Assembly (NCBI GenBank): GCA_964036155.1
Contig: OZ038422.1
Coordinates: 39,083,201-39,147,200 of the forward strand
DNA length: 64,000 nt
Direction of reading: 5' to 3'
DNA from: Diploscapter coronatus
Lineage: Eukaryota > Nematoda > Chromadorea > Rhabditida > Rhabditidae
Shown: positions 1 to 17,622 of the stretch, piece after piece
Position numbering within the stretch: position 1 is the first letter of the stretch
How the letters are laid out: every line of letters begins with the position of its first letter
Position numbers and translations under genes: made by a program
Notes under the pieces: generated by a model
Seen by the model: the letters and a program-made list of their open reading frames with translations, nothing else
Told to the model about the DNA's origin: nothing
Database searches by the model: none

Positions 1-5616
<5,616 letters not shown>

Positions 5617-8600
5617 CTGCAAACATTAGAGAATTGGAATAAAATCATGAAGATCAACTTTTTCGAACAAACAAATCGATACAGAGAAACGCAAGATTTT
5701 AGTTATCTATAAAAAAAAAAGGCTCAAAAATGAATTTATGCATCGATCATTAGTGATTTCATAGCTATACGAGTGAGATAAGACGAAGATAAACGTTGAA
5801 AATCGTGAATTTGGGTAGGTCGAATAGGTAGTCCATCAATAATGAAACGGGCGCTTTTAATTGTTTGAGAGTTAAGAAAAATGAATTGATGCTCAATCAA
5901 AAGTGATATCATCGTGATGCAATTGATACGATTGGGGATAGAGCTAATCGAAGTTGGGGCCAAGAGTTCATAAGAATGAGCTGATTAAAAATAAAATGAT
6001 ATCTGTGATAAGATGGATGTAAGATTGAGGATAAAGTTTTCTTTTCTAATTGGATATATAATCAATCAATAATGAGGCGGCTAACTTTGCAATCGCATGG
6101 GAAAAGCTTTTGATAAAAAGCGATATCATCGTGATAAGGAGCGAAGATAAGTGATAAAGGCTAATCAAGCAAAATAAAGCGATGGATCGATAGTCCAGGG
6201 GATATGCTTGACGCCTGTCGACTTGATTTCGTCGTGCTTTCGTGGACGGGGGGTGGCTCGGAGTGAGTCTGTCTCTCTTCCTTCCCCATCCCTTGCCCTG
6301 CGCCCTGCCCTGTCTGTGAGCAGAGAGCCTAGACCCTTTCCCCTATCCCCGTGCTGCAGTGTTACAGCAGCAGCAGCAGAATGTTTGCATTGATGAGGGC
6401 AAAGCTGAAAGAGCTCAACGAGATCCACACAAACTCACAGACAAAGTCGAAATTGATTTTCCGAATCCAAGACAAACACTTCGAACTTAACCTAAAGCCA
6501 AATGAGGCAAAATCGGGCTTCTCCCTTGAAAACTTGCAAAGGTTCTCGGGAATAGTATGAAAAGCCTGATGGTCTCCCCAGATTTTTTTGATCTTGAAAA
6601 ATCAGTCGATCGAAACCAGCGCACAAATCTCGAATCTAAGCGCAAACCAGCTGGGCGAAATAGAAGCAGAAAAAAACTCGGGAAGAGAAAAAAAAACCCT
6701 CGGAATTTGAAGATGCTGTTGGCGGGCAGAGTTTTGCTGCTGCATTTTCCCATTTCATGATTCTCTCTGTCTGCGTCTCTGTACTCTCTTCAAAATCCCT
6801 TTATCTCTTACCACTTCCCTCTACTTGCATTCGAGAGTCCGGTAAACAAAAACGGATGGAGGAAAGATGCGAAAAATGATGAGCACAGGAGGGATATGCG
6901 GAAAGATATAGAACTAGAGGAAATAGTGCGTGAAAATGGGGAATAAATGCAAAGATCAAGAAATACACATGGAAAATTATTCTGAAAGGAAGAGAAATCA
7001 CGGTGTACTTCTAATTTGCACAAATTTCGAATAATTAGCATCATCATTAATAAGGTCCAAGTTGACTACACTCAATTTGCCATGAACTCGTCCTTATTCT
7101 CGGACAAGTTTCAAGATCGCGTCAAAAATGTGTTAGGACCTACGGCAGAGAAATATTCTCCAAAAAGGGAAGCTTTCTTATTCGAACCAGACAACTCCCA
7201 GGGGACATGTTGCTGCATTCAGATAGAGGAGAAACATGACTGATCATTCAAAGTGCTAGACACCTACATTAAATCGGAATCTGAATCGAGAGATACAAAT
7301 TCGTAAATCTGTGGCTTTTAAAAAGCTGGTATATTTCAAATTTGAATAAGCAAATTGAATATGATAAGGGAAGATTCGAAATGAATGAAAAAAAAATTTC
7401 TCAGACATGAAAGAGAAATTCCTCCTCATATCAGGCTCTGTTAGTAGTTGCTCTAAATAAAAACTTTCATAGAATGATGACTTTAAATCTCTATCAGAAA
7501 GCCACATCACAGAATGACATAATTGATCAAAATCGAAGTCTAAGCCTAAGCGAGTTTGCAAGTACCCAATCTGGAAATTTTCCTATTTGGTGCAGAAATA
7601 TTTCACCTGTCCCTGAAAATGGAAATTTCGATTTCTCGTATAGACTACGAAGGCCAGATTTGTCAAGTCTAAATAAATCTAGAAAATGTATCGTTATTTT
7701 AAAATTTGTAGTGCTTCTCACAAGTGCAATTTTCACTATTCCGGTACAAAGGCGATTCGCATATTCTTCTGAAATCTCTCTTCACATGTTAAAGTATAGG
7801 AAAGGAAAAGCAGCTGGCATATTCATTTGGCTGATCAAATTAGGGCTCGAGTCACGTAGAAATTTGCACACACTACACAAGTCGAGTTTGACCTCATGAA
7901 TGCGAAGTTAGGAAATATAGAGAGGGAGAGGAAGGAGCCGCGTAAATTAAACTCGGGCATTGCAAATTGTCGCGCGCATAAAAATGGACATTCAGAGAAG
8001 CTCGAGAAATAGCTATGAAATTGAGAGGGAGGAAAAGTAGAAAATAGAAGCCTTGATCAGAACCGAGCTACTTCAGCACATCTCACAACGGTCGAAGTCG
8101 ATTCTCCTTGTTCCTTTCTTCTCTAACTCTCTTCTATATCATTCACTATTTCCTCATTTCTCTGACTCTCTACCCATTTCCTTTCTGCATCTTTCTTCTG
8201 TGCTCTCTGGCTTCCTCTCCTTTTCTCTGCCACTCTGAACTCTCTCGTCTCTACCTCACTCCCTCACACTGCCTTTCGCTTGAACAACGCAAGTCTAATG
8301 AGGCGCGAGTAGGAAAAAATGTAAAAGCAACAAGGGAAAAGCTGCGAAATAATAAGAGAAGTGGAGAGAGTAACAAGATGGAAAAGACAGAAATCAAAGT
8401 GAGCCTAAAGGCAGAGCGTGCCGCATTTAGAGAGGGGCGCACAAAAGCCCGAGTAAATTCATTCAAAGTCAGAAGGGGGAAGAGGGGAGGAGATATTTTC
8501 GAATTCGTGCGTGAATTTATTATGCAAATCGCTAAACTCTCGGGAGAAATCAACGGTCAATCGATGTAGATAATTATTTTGGGTGAAGTTGTTATTCGGG

Positions 8601-11600
8601 TAGAAGATGAAAGAATTTTGAATTTCACCAAGCGAATGCGTGATCTTGCTCTTATCAATTGCAAGAAAAGGTTGATCTTCATCGCTTTCTTTTGAAATTC
8701 ACCTTGGATTGATCAAAATCTTAAAAATTCAAGGAAAATCGAATGTTTCTGAAAGACTAGCCTAGAAAATGGAAAAAAAAGAATAAATGAAAGTTGACAC
8801 AAATTAAGCACCTGCACCCGAAATGGGCGTATTTAGTAAAGAAGCCGTTTTGTGGAATATCGACTCATAATCTAATCTGGCTTATCCTTTCACTCTCTGC
8901 TTCTCTCTCTCTCACTTTCTCTGTTACGAATGCCAATAGATTTGTCTGTTTCTCTGCTCTATCTTCATATTCTCAACTCTTTCGCTGATTCACTACTCTT
9001 CAAGCAACTGTTCATTGACGGAAGCCTGCCTGAGGCCAAGATGGAGAGAGAAAGAGAACTCCTGCGGGTTTCACATCCCGAAGATATAACTGCCATTTGA
9101 TTGAATGACTCGAGAGACTGGCAAATATTGATAGTTACGAGAAGAGACGCAGAGAAGCAGAGTGTTTTTGCCAGAAATCAATGGAATCTCGAGAATTTTG
9201 CAGTCCGTCTTCGTCATAGAATTGCCACTAATTTTTGTAAAACTGGTCCATGATCAGATCAAGCTTTTCTTGCTGAGTCAAATGGTGTCAAATCAGCGAT
9301 GAATAGAAGATTGTGAGAAAATTTTGTATGGTGGAACTGCAGTGATTAGGAAAAATGAGCTCCAAACGTCTGAACCATGACGAAAAGGAATGAAATTTTT
9401 AAAAATAGAAGCCTGAGTCAGAGTTTCGTACTAGTTTTCATGATAAAATAGATTTTAACAAGCTCTATTTACGTAAATGAATATTTCTTCTAGGATAATG
9501 AAGAATATGCCTAATCTCGTCCATTGAAAGCACTGATATAAAGGATTAGGATGAGAATATTTTCGACAACGAGATTAGCCAGAGTACATCACCGTAATCA
9601 TCGATCGATATATTTAGTATAGGAAGGGCTGTCTTCTCTCTGCGTCTCTGCTCTATTGGCTCTGCACTTTCTACTTTCCTCTTTCGCAAATCTAAGCTTC
9701 TCCCCTGTTTTGCTTTCTTTCTTTATCCGACTATATCCCCTCTAATTCGAGAACCAATCGGAAATTATGAAACTCGCCCAATTAGACTCAGCTCGCGTAT
9801 CAAATTGCTGGATTTTAATTTTAGGCCGAAAGTTAGAGGAGAATCTCGTGAAGTCGAACTAAAAATGAGAAAAGCATGAAAAGTTAGAAGTGAATTTAAT
9901 CCTAGAATCTAAGGGTCGGAAGCGATTTGTGCCAAAATTTACGAAAGAATTCCCTATAATGTTGGTACAAATCGTCTCCAACTCAATTCTAAATAGCATC
10001 TTTTTTATTTCTCGAGGTGAATTAGAAAAAAAGTTCAGAAAGTTCCTCAAAATTAAATTCCACACTCAAAACCTCGCTTCAAAAGGATTTGTTTCAATTG
10101 TCCAAATCCAGGACCAAATTCCATCTCTCTTCCCTCGCGGCGTTGAAACTTGAGCGCGCGTGCGCGTTGAATTCTCGAATTGTGAATCGCGAAAGTAGAA
10201 AGAATGAAAGAAACGTCGAAAAATTGGGGGAATGTGGAATTTTCAAAATAAACCAAAAGAGTAAAACGCGCGCGGCTAGTGAAGCGGTGGGTGCGCGAGG
10301 ATAAAAATTCGAAAATTAATGAGGGAAAAAACGGGCTCGACAACGGGTGTGGAGACGTATAAAATAATGCAGCACATCAGGCTGTGAACAGAAAGACAGA
10401 AAGTAGCGGCAGAAAGATAGAAAGAGACGGGCAAAGAGAAAAGAAGAGTGCAATTTTGCGAGATGCCTGGCGAGAGAGTGATCGGCAGGGAAGCAGAGAA
10501 AATAGAGGGAGGGAGGGAGGGAGGCAGTCTTTCTTTTTCCGTCATTCTCCCGCATTCCAATACTCTCTTGTTCCGAGCTTCTCTCCTACTCCCCCACGGC
10601 AATGGCCCTCTGCTCTGCAGCTCCTTTCGTCTGTCATTTCTGCTCTCTTTAATCCCCATAGTCTCTCGTCTATTCTCGTTTTCTCTGCTCTCCACGCTAT
10701 CATCTCAGCTTATGTCCTACCTTTTGCTGTCCCGTTCATCTTATCTCTAATCTGCAAATCTACACAACAGGGGATTTCTACGATTTCAACATTCGAGATA
10801 TTGCATATTTTTGGAGGAAAGTTGCACTCGACGCCAAGCCCAAAGCTACTTTGGAATGAACAAACTCGCCATGGAGACCCAGGCCCAGAAAGGCAGAAAG
10901 GAAAAAGGACGTCACAGAATTAGAGAAGCAGTGCAAGTTAGGCAGCAGTGCAAGTTATACGAACTTTCTCAGAGACATTTGGATTCATAAATCTTAAAAG
11001 AAAAACGTGCTGAAAAATGCGCTCATTCAAGAGTAGTGACAAGGTATGAACTATTATAGAATGATGATTGTAACCAGATCAGAAAGAATTAAGCTTGTCA
11101 CATTCATAAACCCGAAACAACAGAAGAAGGCTGCAAATGTCTGTGAGTGTCTGATTTCAACTACAAAAATCATGAAGTCCGGCTTTTCCAAGCTACAGAA
11201 ATTCCTTCTCTATCACGACTAAATTCAACGGCTGCAAAGAAAATCTGGATGACACGAGAAATAATTCTGCTTTGTTGGGCGGAAATATTTTTCTTCCTCT
11301 CGGCGAGTGTTGGCAATTACGAATTCTGTTTCCAGGATTGTGAGCCTTATGAAAGAATGGCAATCGGAAATAGCACACGAATTCGAGAGGTGCGAAACAC
11401 GGAAAAAGTGCTCGAAATTCGGGGTCTCGGCAGACAAAAAAAATGGACGGGAAGGGAAGGAGTTCGGCAAGGACGCGACGTCGGGACGAGACGGGACGAG
11501 AAAACTGGGAGAAAATTTCGAAGAAGGGGGAACGCACGCCTGACCGCTCATATTCACTCCCCATTCCCAGTCTCAGAGTCCCTCCATTCGTTCCCCTTCT

Positions 11601-14427
11601 TCCCTTCTTCACTCGTTTTTGTGCCCCACCACAGCCAGAGCTTTTCTCTTTTTCCTATCCTTGTCTTTTCTCCCCTATTTCTCGCTCTCTGTCACTCTCC
11701 ACTAATCTCCACACTATTTCGCCTTCCTCTTCCCGACTTTTTTGCCACTTTTCTCTCTCTCTCTCTCTCTCCACTCATTCCGCAAAATCGATGAGTTCCA
11801 GCCGCACTCGCACAAGCCTCAGGCACAGAGACAAAAACTAAAGAAGCTGAAAAGAGAAGGCACATTCGAGAGGTCGAAGAGAGAAAAGGAAGAGATTTTT
11901 GAAAAAGAGAGAGAGAGAGAGAGAGACATAATGAGCTGAAAAGAATAAAGGCAACACACAGGGGGAAGTGAATAATCGGCAGGGATATCCGGGATCCGCG
12001 AAAGTACCAACTAATTAGGGCACATTTACGATTTACGCGATTTTATGGGCTTCAAAAATTCACTAGTCTTTGATTATGCATATTATGCACAGGTAATGCG
12101 AGAATAAATTATCCAAGTATGACGGTGAATCGAGCAATCTAGCATAAGACCAAAGGAAAGTTGAGCTTTCAAAAACCAAAATCAGAAAAGACGAGAAATT
12201 CAAAACTCGTAGAATTTGGATTCTGAACCAACGGCAAGATCTTTCGGAATCGAAAACCCCCGTCTACCTTATTCTGATCCCCATATTCAGGCCTTTGTCT
12301 CTCTTCTACCGAAATCATTCAGTTCAAAACATTCGAGAATCCAAATTTCAAAATTTTCTCGAATCGTAGTTCGTCTCTATCCTAATCTTAATTCACACAT
12401 TTCTGCATCTCTTCCTTTACTATCGAAACCACTTAGTTCACTAATTTTCGAAAATCCGAATTCCCAAAACCCTCAAAATTCGAACTCCTTCGCCTCTGTT
12501 AAAAATAGTTCAGGGCTTTCTATATCATTGATTGGAGAGCAAATCCGATATATTCATACAGCAATTAGAAATCGAATTGTAGCGAAATAGTGAGTCGCGT
12601 AGAAGAGAAACGAGACGAATAGCGGAATGATTTTTGAGTATCGACGTTCTCTCCAATCACTAACAACATCATTGCAGAAATTGAGCAATCATTGAGCTTA
12701 GAAGACAACAACTCCTCAAAACGTCTCTATCCCGATCTGGCCCACATATTTTAGCCTTTATCCTTCTACAACCGAAATCAGTCAATGCATCCTGCCCATG
12801 TGGTTTCTGTCTCAGAATGTGTCTCCTTCTTCTCACTTTTTGGGCTGCTCACGAAACGGATCTATGGGGCTGTGGAATGGAGAGAGGGACCCATTGCAAA
12901 GGCAAGGAGGCAGAGGAAAGATGGGCACGCTGGCAAGGCACTTCTCATAAAAAACACAGATAAAATGTGAGGGAGGAGCGCAAAGGACTAAAGAATAAAG
13001 GAAGGCGAAAAGCTGGGGCCGAGAGGCATAAAACGAGTCGGGCAAATTGGAAGCGACAAACCAAGGGGCGATCTGACTATGATTTACGGATGGAGATTTT
13101 GATTTTCAAGATCAAGACAATAAGCTGTTTGTAAATCGCTCGATATTTTGGCAAGAGAACGCAAGCGAATGAGGTGATGTAGGCTAAAAGAATGATCCTT
13201 CTCATACTATTTCGTCATGCCGTGTGTCATTATGTCGTGCGCTTTACGAATTGCCAAGATCAATAGATACAGGAAGAGAAGATAAGGACAGGATAAATTT
13301 TTATGAAGAGGAAGTCAAAGATACAACTTTCTTACTGGTAGTTCTCAATTTTTCGTTTGAATTTGAAAGAAAATGAAAACCGACCTGTAAAATGAATCCG
13401 AAGTTCAACTTTGCCATCTACTGAGACATCATCAATTGCACCACCTTTCGTCTAGCCATCGGCATCAAATCCTTCAGTCGTCATTGTGTTCGGATTTTCA
13501 AAAACCTAAACACTACACTAGGTTAATTCCAAAGCAGAAAAGTATTCAAATAGAAAAGGTATGCCATCACAGCGAAAGCTACATTTTCTAAAAGACAAAA
13601 ATCCGAAAAATAAAACACGGTCATTTTATTGTTTTGGTGGCTACATACACAATCATTGAACAATTGATACATAATTCAAGTGTCAGAAAAAATCCGGAAC
13701 TTTCGGAAAAATTCTGAAATTCTTCTGAAATAAATGGGATAAGATTGCTACCGTAGGAAGCATATAGATCAAGAATACCGGCAAGAGCCCAAGGAGACGA
13801 GTCGCGAGACGACTATTTTTTGAAATTTAAATTCAGGAGTTCCAGAAACTTCAACCCGAACTTCAAAGCTAAAAATTTAACTTCAAAGAAACTTCAAGTC
13901 GAAACCACAACTTCCGAATAAAAATGAGTTTTTGATCGGAGATAATCGAGAAATAGATAGAAAACTGACAGGAAGTTAGTGCTATTTTAGTAGAATACAT
14001 AGGGGAAACTCTTAAAAGTTTTTAAAAAAAATTGGTTAGTATTATGAAAGCGCTTTTGATATCATCCGCGTGTTCCATTAAAGGAAAGAAACAACAAGAA
14101 AATCAACATGGATTTTGGGGCCGTTGATTTTTTCTAGAAAATTATTTGCAAAATTCACGATTAAAAAACGAGAAAGTGTAGAGATGAGTTAATTTGAAAG
14201 TGTATCCTCCAAAATTCCTTCTGAAGTTGTGATAAAATGATTTTAAAAATCAACATCCCCACAAAAATAACATTTTCAAAGAATAGTTATGACTGTTTCA
14301 TGATAAATATCGATGTTTTCGCCCATTTTCATGCATGATTTTCCCTGCTGCAGAAGAAATTGGCCTATTCAAATTATGAAAAGCAGTTTTTCGGCAACAG
14401 AAAATCGAAGAATTCACTTTTTCGGGC
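5617..14427. other. Long stretch without a convincing gene
   Basis: Nothing here gives a chain of phase-compatible exons. Open frames of 100-215 codons at 8.1-8.6, 10.3-10.9 and 11.1-11.8 kb lie in low-complexity pyrimidine/purine tracts, including a CT run at about 11753-11772 and a GA run at about 11904-11924. The part next to junctophilin (5.7-6.2 kb) is rich in GATA motifs. A dispersed inverted repeat lies at 12529-12659, and a possible far 5' exon of junctophilin at 13385-13484. The stretch is probably the upstream regulatory region and/or first intron of junctophilin, plus the 3' flank of taxilin. Confidence 0.5.
12529..12659. repeat. Inverted-repeat element, family B copy 1
   Basis: Ends are TGATTGGAGAG and its complement CTCTCCAATCA. 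The interior is about 85% identical, in opposite orientation, to 51466-51599 (shared stretches include TCTAATTGCTG and CGTCGATACTCAAAAA). Related fragments occur just to the left (12240-12420) and right (12720-12790). Confidence 0.7.
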
Positions 14428-16757
14428 TCAATTTTGCACCTGTTCTTCTTCGGTCTTGGTCTGTTCTTTGTCTTGTGGAGTGACTGTCTCTGCCTGATTT
14501 TCCTGATTCACCGCGTTCGTTACCGATTCTTCAGGTCTCGATTCCGAATTCGATTCAGCTGCTTTGCGGGAGGTCAGAGCTCTGAAATTAAAACCTCGAA
14601 TTTAAAGAAAGTTCAGATAAAGTTGAGGTTCTAATCATTGAACCTATATACCTGCAGAGAGATTCCAGTTTCTCGATTTTCTTCGTCTGGACGGAAGCTT
14701 TGTCTTCTAGATCCTTCTTGGCCATTGTCAGGACGAGCACGTTGCTGAAAATCCGCATTTACTTGATTTGTGCTAATCTTTAACCCTACCTGGTAGCCTC
14801 ATCGTATCGCTGCTTCCATTTCAGAGAGTCGTTCTCGATTTTCTTGCAATTCGAGGTCACCTGAATGTGTTTGCATGTTATTTTTGAAAACAAAAAATCC
14901 CAACTCTATCAATTTCTTTCTTGAATTTGTCGAAAGCCTGGTTGCTGTTGGTGAGACTCTTCATCAATTCCGAGTACTTTTCAGCGTACTGTTTCACCTG
15001 AAATATTTCCATCTAATTTAGAATATTCAAATTTAGCATTATATTTTTAAAATTTTGACGTTTCGGCTGTTTTCAAAGATTTATCCTCAATTTTCACAAG
15101 TTCATTCTTTGATGTGAAATGAAGAAATTCAAATGCCCTACTTGTTCTCGGAGCAACTTTTCAGTCTCCATCGCTCCGCCCACTTTAGCTGTGCCTTCCA
15201 CCAAGTTCTTCGCCAATTCCTCTTTTTCAAGGCCGAGTTTCTAGAATCTTAAAAAGTTGGAAATGTTTAAATTTCAAAATCTTGCCTGAATATTGATGGA
15301 CGAGGCTTCAAGTTTGGTCTTGAGGAGTTTGACTTCGACGTCCCGCGCCTTGTTGTATTCCTCCCAGTAGCTCTCCTTGGCCTTGTACTGAAAATTTTAA
15401 TTCTTTTTGAACTTTTGATCGATAACAAAATGAAATATTTCCATTTTCTTTCAAATTCGAACTAGATTTGCGAATGCTCATAAACATTATATATTCTAGT
15501 AGTTTTGCTAAATTAACTCTCATTTCAACAAGCAATGAGTGGAAAAAGTGATAACTTTGATTTTTTTTTTTTGCAATTTTTATTTTCTACCTGCTCCTGA
15601 ATGGCATTGACTCTGGCTTCGTATTCCTTGGAAAGATCACCCAGTCTCTCAGCGAGTCGCTTGTTGTCATCGGCCAGCGAATCAGATCGCTCTCTGCCTT
15701 CCTTCATGTTTCTTTCGATTTCCTGCAAATATTTTCTTCCTTCAAAACTACAACTTTCCGACTTTTATGCTTTCCACCAAAATTCTTCAACATTTTCTTG
15801 TAAGAACTTTATCGTTATCAAAAATTTCCATTTTTCAAGAAAGCTCACAGAAAGCGTTCCTCTCAACTGTTCGACGGCCTTCTGTCTTTCAGCCTCCAAC
15901 ATCTTCACTTTGTTCACACTATCTTCGCGAATCTAAAACTTTTCTTTAAAATTTTTCAAACTCATAAAAAGTACTTGTTTGTTCATTTTCTGGAGTTCTC
16001 TGCAGAGCTCTTCCAGCTTGCTTTTGGCTTCTTCGGTTCGAAGGAGGATCTGGAATTTTCATAATTAACTTTCAGACAATAAATGAGAATTACTCTTTTC
16101 GAGAAAAGATCGCATTTCTTAACAAGAAATTTTAATTTTTTAAGATAACATTTGCGCGGGTTGGGGGTTATTTGTACAAAAATAGTAGGGCTTTCCCCGT
16201 AAATTTTAGCACAATCACTCCGTTTGAGGCACAAGTCGCCCTCAACCCAATACATTTGCAAGATTCTTCTTCGAGAAAACTATTTCGAAGAGAATGGTTT
16301 CAACCTGATTAGCCTTGTCGAGTTTCTTCTCCAATTGGGCATTGGCCTTTGTGAGAGTGTCGACCTGCCCGACCTTCTGTCGTAGCTGTACGTTCTGCGC
16401 CTCGCTTTCCGCCAGCTGTGACACGACTTTCGCGAGCTTGTCTTCCAGCGAGAGACCGTCCAGCGACTTCATTATGGTTGCCACGTCTACAAGTTTCAAG
16501 TTTTAAGCTAAATCATAAAATTATAAGATCAGCTATTTATAAATAAAATAACTTCATAATCCTACAGATCTGTTGATAGTAATTATGGAAAAATGTTAAT
16601 ATTTAGCATTTTAGATTTTTTCGAATTTCTGACCTGGTGCCTGACTTTGTGCTCCCTTATTCTTCATTCCTTTGCTGCTCTTTGCCTTCGCAGCCACACT
16701 TGACGTGTCGCTCGCCAATTTTGCTCCCTTTGGTGTTATGGCAGTTTGACCACTTTT
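14428..16757 (-). CDS. txln: Taxilin, coiled-coil syntaxin-binding protein
   Basis: Taxilins are cytoplasmic coiled-coil proteins that bind free syntaxins and act in vesicle traffic. Exons identified include 16634-16757, 16305-16486 and 15975-16049, then short exons down to a TGA at 14428. Family landmarks appear in the expected order: KSKLEELCRELQKMNK, then DDNKRLAERLGDLSKEYEAR, then a YAEKYSELMKSLTNSNQAF block, then KKIEKLESLCRALT, followed by a Glu/Gln-rich tail ending EEEQVQN. The N-terminal exon is Lys/Ser-rich and low-complexity. The true start is unresolved. The exon at 16757 begins in phase 0 straight after a CTTTCAG acceptor, and its first in-frame ATG is at 16667 (MKNKGAQSQ). Either that exon receives a spliced leader, or an upstream coding exon near 17.28 kb was not proved. 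The family call is firm. Confidence 0.88.
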
Positions 16758-17622
16758 CTGAAAGGAACAAATGGAATTATCAAACTTCGAAGGAAACACA
16801 ATCACATTTAGGGCATTCCCCTCATTCCTTCACCTCTTCCCTTCCTATCAATGCAATTTCCACGAAAAATACAGTATCTCTAGCGAAATAGCATAGAAAG
16901 AGATGGGGAGTGGGAAATTTGCCAAATCTGATACTGATAAAGTGCGAGTCATACAGATATCTGGTTGATAACGATTGGAGCAAAAGAAGATAAGATAAGA
17001 AGGAATCAAAGGGAGATTTGGGGATAAAGAAGGGAGAGTAAATACTGCCGTGAGCTGGGATGGAAGAGGGAAGAGAGATAGAGATGTAGAGATGGGGTAG
17101 GGTAGAGGGAGACGGTGTAATTTTGAGAGGAGCTCTTTTCAAGGGGGAGAGAAAGAGAAAGAACGAGGGAAGTTGCAGCAAGCATACAGCACATGATGCA
17201 TTGCTTTTCTATACTTTTCCTCCCATTCCATTCCATTCTTTCTTCCTCCCAAAAAATCCCGTACCTGAAGCAGATCTGAAGAGAAACGACCATTCGAAAA
17301 CTACAAAACAACAAGGCATGAGAAATAGCCTGGGAAAAATTTGTAATTCTTCTTCCAGTGGTATTTCGCTACGCCTTGTAATTATGCAATTTTTAACAAG
17401 AAAAAATAATAAGAAATAAAACTTCGAATCAAGTATTCCAGCGTTTTAGGCGCTATGATTTTCAAGTGAAAAGTAAAAAAAAAGATAATTTTTTTTCTAA
17501 ATGAAAAAAACCACCGAACAAATTCAATAAACTTGATGGTACATGACAACCCGAAACAAAAATAAATAACCAGTTTGGAAAAGTGAAAGAATAAAGAATG
17601 AAAAATTTAGCACCGTTTTTGT

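Noticed and set aside
8108..8569. 153-codon plus-strand open frame
   Set aside because: Starts in a CT-rich tract (Phe/Leu/Ser) and ends in a GA-rich tract; no splice sites or conserved features.
10384..10923. 179-codon plus-strand open frame
   Set aside because: The same low-complexity cause; overlapping open frames on both strands show compositional bias, not coding.
11147..11794. 215-codon plus-strand open frame
   Set aside because: It runs through purine-rich then pyrimidine-rich low-complexity DNA, which lacks stops by composition; the protein is a string of Arg/Glu then Ser/Phe/Leu.
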